Shown: positions 33,022 to 36,520 of the stretch, piece after piece | Position numbering within the stretch: position 1 is the first letter of the stretch | Layout of the letters: every line of letters starts with the position of its first letter | DNA from: Myxococcales bacterium | Lineage (GTDB): Bacteria; Myxococcota_A; Polyangia; Polyangiales; Polyangiaceae | NCBI GenBank assembly: GCA_016794325.1 | Contig: JAEUKG010001105.1 | Location: 1 to 36,520 of the forward strand | Length of the DNA: 36,520 bases | Reading direction: 5' to 3' | Notes under the pieces: model-generated | Told to the model about the DNA's origin: nothing | Databases searched by the model: none | Seen by the model: only the letters and a program-made list of their open reading frames with translations | Position numbers and translations under genes: made by a program

Positions 33022-33237
33022 TCAGCGCCCGTTCGGCTCGCCCAGGGCGTCGCAGCGCACCCGGGTGATGCCGGTGTTGGTGACGCGGAGCTCGCCGTCG
33101 ACGGTGCTGGTGGCGATGGGGCTCGCGCTGCGCGAGATCGGCCCCTCGACGCTAGACGTACCGGAACACGCGACAGCCCCCATGGCGACCATCCACCCTA
33201 GCGCGCCGGCCACCCGTACGCGACGGCCGCACCACAC
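33022..33237 (-). CDS. Tiny lipoprotein
   Basis: 71 aa from GTG. Signal peptide with basic n-region (CGRRVRV), hydrophobic core (AGALGWMVAMGAVA) and a lipobox Cys at residue 24 or so (GAVACSG). The mature part is only about 48 residues, with one further Cys (VRCDALGE). No family recognised. It precedes a membrane protein gene by 6 bp, suggesting a paired envelope function. Upstream lie a (GT)7 tract 13 bp before the GTG and a long inverted repeat, so expression may be variable. Confidence 0.6.
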   Translation of the reverse strand: MWCGRRVRVAGALGWMVAMGAVACSGTSSVEGPISRSASPIATSTVDGELRVTNTGITRVRCDALGEPNGR

Positions 33238-33249
33238 GTTCGTCGAGAA

Positions 33250-33263
33250 GTGTGTGTGTGTGT
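33250..33263. repeat. (GT)7 dinucleotide repeat
   Basis: Seven GT units (CA on the minus strand), 13 bp before the small lipoprotein start codon at 33237. Located in its likely promoter or leader, where length change could alter expression. Confidence 0.8.
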
Positions 33264-33264
33264 G

Positions 33265-33287
33265 GTTGCGTGCAAAATGCACGTAAC
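33265..33287. promoter_or_regulatory. Near-perfect 10-bp inverted repeat next to GT tract
   Basis: Arms GTTGCGTGCA and TGCACGTAAC around AAA, with one G-U-type mismatch. Directly abuts the GT tract. Candidate operator or RNA hairpin. Confidence 0.4.
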
Positions 33288-33482
33288 CCCCTCTCCTGCT
33301 CCGGATCGAAGAACGGCGGCAGGACCTGCGTGAGTCGCTCGGGTCGCGCGCACCGGCGCGCCGCGCTTGCGGTCTGGCGGAGGAGGCGCGGCCCGAGCTC
33401 CGAGCGTCTCCTCCCCGAGAGCGGTGACGGGGGGAAGGCGAAGAACGAGCGCGCCGCGTTGGGCTTGGCGGCCGGACGACGG

Positions 33483-33488
33483 TAGTCT
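33483..33488 (+). promoter_or_regulatory. Start-adjacent -10 element TAGTCT
   Basis: TAGTCT preceded by GG, 6 nt before the GTG at 33495. Leaderless transcript likely. Confidence 0.5.
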
Positions 33489-33494
33489 GAAGGC

Positions 33495-33740
33495 GTGATC
33501 GACACCGATCCGCGGGCCGACGCGCGATACCACGAGCTCCTGCGCGCGCAGCCTCCCCATGCGCGCCTCGCGCGGGCGCTCGCGCTGTCGCGCTCGGTGC
33601 GTGAGCTCGCCGTGGCGGGCATCCGTGCGCGCCACCCGAACGCCGACGAAGCCGAGATCCGAGTGCGCCTCGTCGTCCGCCTCTACGGGCGCGATCTGGC
33701 AGCCTGCGTCTACGGCGCAGTGCCCGACGATGCCGTCTGA
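33495..33740 (+). CDS. 81-aa helical protein, unknown
   Basis: 81 aa from GTG. Helical, Arg/Ala-rich, with a central pattern ELAVAGIRARHPNADEAEIRVRL (in parts: VAGIRARHPNADEAE) and a final LYGRDLAACVYGAVP. Short proteins with an xxAGIRxRxPxA-E-E core occur in many bacteria and are sometimes antitoxin-like, but no toxin partner is next to it here, so I make no functional call. Monocistronic by its own -10 hexamer. Stop is 9 bp from the convergent pseudokinase gene. Confidence 0.65.
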   Translation: MIDTDPRADARYHELLRAQPPHARLARALALSRSVRELAVAGIRARHPNADEAEIRVRLVVRLYGRDLAACVYGAVPDDAV

Positions 33741-33749
33741 ATCGGCAGT

Positions 33750-34748
33750 TCAGCCCTCGGGCTCGGGGTCGTAGAAGACGCAGCTCCCCGCGAGCGGGAC
33801 CAGCGCGCCGAGCGTCTTCACGCGCTCCACCGACAGCCCGCACTCGGCGCAGTCGCGGATCGCGGGGCGCGCCGTCGCGGCGAGATCGTCCCAGCGCTTC
33901 AGGCACGGCCTCGCGACGGGCCCGTCGAAGAGCCGGCTCGCGAAGTCGCTCGCGCCCGCAGCGCTGCGGGTGCGCGCCCGCGCGCGCCGGAGCGCGTCCG
34001 CCGCGACCTCGGCCTGCTCGTCGGCCGACGCGTCGGGCACGTGCGCGAGCGCCAGCGCGAAGGCGGCGGCGTCCTCGTGGCGCTCGGCGGGATCTCGCGC
34101 GAGGCCGCGCGCGACGGCGTCGTCGAGCGTCGAGGGGACGCCGGCGGCCTCGGAGAGCGGCGGTGGCCGAGGACCCTCGAGGATCGCCGTGAGCGTGTCG
34201 AGGTCGGTGCCGCGCGCGAACGGCGGCGCCACGCCGCAGAGCGTCCAGGTGAGGGTCGCGAGCTGGAAGACGTCGCTTCGCCGGTCGACGTGCGTGCCCC
34301 GGGTGAGCTCGGGCGAGAGCCACGCGAGCCCTCGCGGCACGACGCCGGCGCCCATCCGCCCGTGGCTCGCCGTCACGCGCGCGAGCGGCGGCAGGAGCCT
34401 CAGGCGACCGTCGGCGGCGAAGCCGAGCGTCCGCGGCGAGAGATCGCGCATCGGGCCCGGGAGGGCGCCCAGCGCGCGAGCGGCCTCTCGCGCGCGCGCG
34501 GCCGCCCAGCGCACCCGCCCCTCCGGCGAGAGCACCGCGCGCGCCGCGAGAGCGACGTCCCGGAGCTCGCACGGCGGGTCGGGCTCCATGACGAGCACCG
34601 CACCGCCGGCGGTCTCCTCGAGGGCGTGGATGGTCACGAAGCCCTCGCGCGGCGTCGCCCAGTCGTGGACGAGCTCGCGGAGCGCGCTCAGCGCCTCCGT
34701 ATCCTCGGCGAGATGATGGGGCACGCGGACCGCGACGACCTCGGCCAT
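33750..34748 (-). CDS. Protein-kinase-like pseudokinase
   Basis: 332 aa from ATG 34748. The C-lobe is kinase-like: WLSPEL (143-148, in place of APE), RRSDVFQLATLTWTLCGVAPPF (in parts, 156-177), and GLARDPAERHEDAAAFALAL. But catalytic parts are degraded: there is no Gly loop or VAxK lysine, HRDLKxxN has become MRDLSPRTLG (100-109) and DFG is absent. Likely a catalytically dead scaffold or allosteric partner of a true kinase. A C-terminal CAEC plus a later SCVF could form a metal-binding or disulfide site. Start at 34748 is favoured by a TATCGT hexamer six bases upstream, not the ATG at 34766. Confidence 0.82.
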   Translation of the reverse strand: MAEVVAVRVPHHLAEDTEALSALRELVHDWATPREGFVTIHALEETAGGAVLVMEPDPPCELRDVALAARAVLSPEGRVRWAAARAREAARALGALPGPMRDLSPRTLGFAADGRLRLLPPLARVTASHGRMGAGVVPRGLAWLSPELTRGTHVDRRSDVFQLATLTWTLCGVAPPFARGTDLDTLTAILEGPRPPPLSEAAGVPSTLDDAVARGLARDPAERHEDAAAFALALAHVPDASADEQAEVAADALRRARARTRSAAGASDFASRLFDGPVARPCLKRWDDLAATARPAIRDCAECGLSVERVKTLGALVPLAGSCVFYDPEPEG

Positions 34749-34754
34749 CCCGAG

Positions 34755-34760
34755 ACGATA
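34755..34760 (-). promoter_or_regulatory. Start-adjacent -10 element TATCGT
   Basis: TATCGT on the minus strand, preceded by GC, 6 nt before the ATG at 34748. Same hexamer as before the AraC gene at 30976. It overlaps the longer in-frame ATG at 34766, arguing against that start. Confidence 0.5.
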
Positions 34761-34787
34761 GCGCACCCCCGCGCGCCGCGCCTCCGC

Positions 34788-36434
34788 TCAGGGCTTGGGG
34801 GCGCGGTAAAACGTGTAGTTTGCATGCTTGGCGGCGTCGTAGCGCTCGACCGTGCCCGCGAGCTCGGCCCGCACGCTCCGGTTCTCGTTGCCCGACGCGT
34901 CGATGCGGCTCGGATCGAACGGGTGGAACGAGAAGATGCGGTCGACGCCCCAGATGTCGCCGTAGAGGACGGCCTGGCTCACGAGGTCGCCGATGAACGT
35001 GCCGCCCTGGTCGTGGCACTTGGTGCAGGTGCTCTCGCGGACCTCGAGCGCGCCCGAGTCGAAGCGGGTGGGGACGATCGAGAGCCCCTGCGCGGGCCCG
35101 GTGGGTCCGAACGCCTTCTGCGCGCCGCTCACCTTCCACGACGTCCCGTAGGCGGACACGAACGTCGTCTGCCCGAGGAGCTCGCGCACGAGCGCGTCGT
35201 CGCCGAAGTAGGGGAGGGGCGCGTCGACGTTGCCGTCGATGGTGACGAGGTTGCCGTACGCCGGCGAGTCGAGGCGCTTGGCCGTCAGCGTGGCGGGGTT
35301 CTCGAGGGCGTCGACGGCCGCCTTGAGGCCGGCCGCGCTCGACCAGCTCGGTCGCTTGGCCTTGATCGCGCTCGCGAGGGTCTTGGCGGTCGGGAACGGG
35401 CGGAAGACGTTCGTCGCCCACTTGTCGGCGAGGCGCTCGCGGGTGCGGATCTCGGTCGTGAGGAGCGCGGCGCCGTCCTTGATCATGACGATCTCGCCGA
35501 CGATCGCGCCCTTCGGGAACGACCAGGTCCAGCGCGTGTTGGGGAAGCCGCCCTGCTGGCTCGTCTCGACCTTGTAGACGATGGGCGCGAGCTTGCCCGC
35601 CTCCTCGGGGAGGTTCACGAAGTCGACGACGACGGTGTTGGTGGACTCGTCGGTGCCCGCGGTGTGGCCGAAGGGGAAGGCCCAGGTGGTGCCGTCGGCG
35701 GAGAAGAGCTTCTTGCCCTCGGGCACGATGAGGCTCTTGCCCTGGCTGTTGAGCCGCGCGCCGAAGGGGATGCCGGCCCCGTCGCCCACCGTGTCCTGGT
35801 ACGCGCCGGGGATGGTCGCCTTGTCCCAGAACAACGTCGACGGGCTCTTCAGGATCTTGTCGAGCCGCTCCCACGCGACCTTGGGCAGCGCCGCCTTGTA
35901 GCTCGCGAGGGTGGCCGCAGGGACGATCTGCCGCACCGCGAGGCTCGAGGGGTCGATCGACACCGCGGTGACGCTCGGGCTCTTGCCGTCGCGCCACGCC
36001 CGGATGGCGTCGAGCTCGGCGGTGCTCACCGCGACGCGCGGGGCCGGCGGCATCGAGCCGCCCTCGATCGTCTTGACGATCTTGTCGGCGGTCGCGGCGT
36101 CGGCGCCCGCCCCGAGGTCGAGCCACGTCGACGCGTGGTGGCATTCGATGCATCGTGCACGGAAAATGGGAGCGACGGCGGCGAAGCCGCTCGGGTTCAC
36201 CGCGGGGCCCTGGTTCGTCGGCGCACCAGGATCGTAGTCGCCCTCACCGGGCGCCGTGCCGGGCGGATCTTTCTTCTTCTTGCCCTCGTCGCCGTCGACG
36301 ACGCTATCCCCCTGGAGGGGGTTGAGCGGCGCGACCTCGCAGGCTGTCGCCATCAGGGTGCTGGTCGCGAGCAGCAAGCCGAGGACGTGGTTCGCGCGCA
36401 ACGAGCGGAGTTTCGTGATCGGGCTTCGGGGCAT
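34788..36434 (-). CDS. Lipid-anchored di-haem c-type cytochrome-like protein
   Basis: 548 aa. Signal peptide with lipobox LMATAC (C32), a Lys/Asp/Gly-rich spacer, then a first haem-binding motif CIECHH (C95, C98, H99) followed by GGSMPP (M128), the likely axial Met. A second CxxCH is CTKCHD (C470, C473, H474). Between them is a beta-rich region with no known motif (about 160-455). Two c-haems in a periplasmic lipoprotein imply electron transfer; the central region might be an enzyme or binding domain of unknown substrate. This arrangement resembles planctomycete-type cytochrome lipoproteins (PSCyt1) at the N-terminus. ATG start has no clear Shine-Dalgarno. No maturation or oxidase genes adjacent. 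Confidence 0.85.
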   Translation of the reverse strand: MPRSPITKLRSLRANHVLGLLLATSTLMATACEVAPLNPLQGDSVVDGDEGKKKKDPPGTAPGEGDYDPGAPTNQGPAVNPSGFAAVAPIFRARCIECHHASTWLDLGAGADAATADKIVKTIEGGSMPPAPRVAVSTAELDAIRAWRDGKSPSVTAVSIDPSSLAVRQIVPAATLASYKAALPKVAWERLDKILKSPSTLFWDKATIPGAYQDTVGDGAGIPFGARLNSQGKSLIVPEGKKLFSADGTTWAFPFGHTAGTDESTNTVVVDFVNLPEEAGKLAPIVYKVETSQQGGFPNTRWTWSFPKGAIVGEIVMIKDGAALLTTEIRTRERLADKWATNVFRPFPTAKTLASAIKAKRPSWSSAAGLKAAVDALENPATLTAKRLDSPAYGNLVTIDGNVDAPLPYFGDDALVRELLGQTTFVSAYGTSWKVSGAQKAFGPTGPAQGLSIVPTRFDSGALEVRESTCTKCHDQGGTFIGDLVSQAVLYGDIWGVDRIFSFHPFDPSRIDASGNENRSVRAELAGTVERYDAAKHANYTFYRAPKP

Positions 36435-36520
36435 GCCGAGATGTCAGCAAATGGCGCACCATGTCCGCACGTTCGGCCACCACCGAAGATTGCACCGCCG
36501 CGCGAAATTCGGCGCGGCGC
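36435..36520. other. Intergenic region upstream of the cytochrome gene
   Basis: No gene seen. Contains an imperfect palindrome GCCGCGC...GCGCGGC (36497-36518) around GAAATTCG near the window edge, and a TGACAT hexamer 6 nt before the cytochrome ATG that partly resembles the start-adjacent -10 elements but lacks TA. Confidence 0.4.

Noticed and set aside
33495-33740. Antitoxin of a toxin-antitoxin pair
   Set aside because: No adjacent toxin-like gene; the neighbouring gene on the other strand is a pseudokinase.
33731-33747. Hairpin TGCCG/CGGCA at a convergent stop
   Set aside because: Only a 5-bp stem with a 7-nt loop and no T-run; not enough to call a terminator.
33022-36153. Minus-strand open frame of about 1043 codons
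   Set aside because: Covers the cytochrome and pseudokinase genes in another frame with Arg-rich composition. Only the last 72 codons (small lipoprotein) look real.
36466-36520. Palindrome at window end
   Set aside because: GCCGCGC/GCGCGGC is imperfect and context is cut by the edge; could be a terminator or chance.
1-36520. CRISPR, tRNA, rRNA, IS or prophage
   Set aside because: No regularly spaced repeats, no cloverleaf-like segments noticed, no transposase or integrase motifs in any convincing frame.

Overview
The window is a very GC-rich, gene-dense bacterial chromosome segment with no rRNA, tRNA, phage, IS element or CRISPR that I can see. The gene content points to a myxobacterium-like member of Myxococcota, probably the Polyangia/Sorangium side (inference, not proven). 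The reasons are a Ser/Thr kinase next to a TPR/PEGA-type membrane protein and an FHA-sigma54 activator, many lipoproteins with Asp/Ala/Gly-rich tethers after the lipobox Cys, TerB-like proteins, and a large hybrid histidine kinase.

Layout. 1-2775 (minus): signalling operon of Ser/Thr kinase, TPR/PEGA-like membrane protein and FHA-sigma54 activator (cut by the window edge). 2807-8017 (plus): four exported proteins, namely a PD40-like propeller lipoprotein, a small secreted protein, a Cys-rich lipoprotein and a large glycosidase-like lipoprotein. 8034-9320 (minus): a DUF1704/MATCAP-type metallopeptidase. 9371-13075 (minus): a FIST-domain sensor 3 bp upstream of a PAS-HisKA-HATPase-REC-REC-Hpt kinase, an architecture like the NosP/NahK nitric-oxide systems. 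13186-14830 (minus): a PHB-depolymerase/feruloyl-esterase-type lipoprotein overlapping an envelope lipoprotein. 14866-17819 (plus): a SanA/YdcF-type protein and two DA-rich lipoproteins. 17810-22503: an ABHD18-like hydrolase, a Cys-rich secreted peptide, and a glycosyltransferase/alpha-alpha-barrel fusion overlapping a GH130 glycoside phosphorylase-like gene. 22754-26648: small proteins, a LysR regulator, a propeller lipoprotein gene broken by an exact 8-bp tandem duplication, and a discoidin-like protein. 26835-32423: a TerB-like protein, then a run made of a carotenoid-desaturase/retinol-saturase-like flavoenzyme, a stand-alone E2-type acyltransferase, a propeller protein, an AraC regulator with a STAS-like front end, and a second TerB-like protein. 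32437-36434: membrane protein, tiny lipoprotein, an 81-aa protein, a pseudokinase and a lipid-anchored di-haem c-type protein.

Two genome-scale patterns stand out. First, fourteen gene starts lie 5-9 nt downstream of a TANNNT hexamer usually preceded by GC, GG or CC, with no Shine-Dalgarno. This looks like a leaderless-transcript promoter architecture and it also fixes several start codons. Second, all seven convergent gene pairs end within 16 bp of each other or overlap, leaving almost no room for terminators. The best candidates for less-described biology are the FIST-kinase operon, the flavoenzyme/E2/propeller cluster, the GT-barrel/GH130 pair and the MATCAP-like enzyme.
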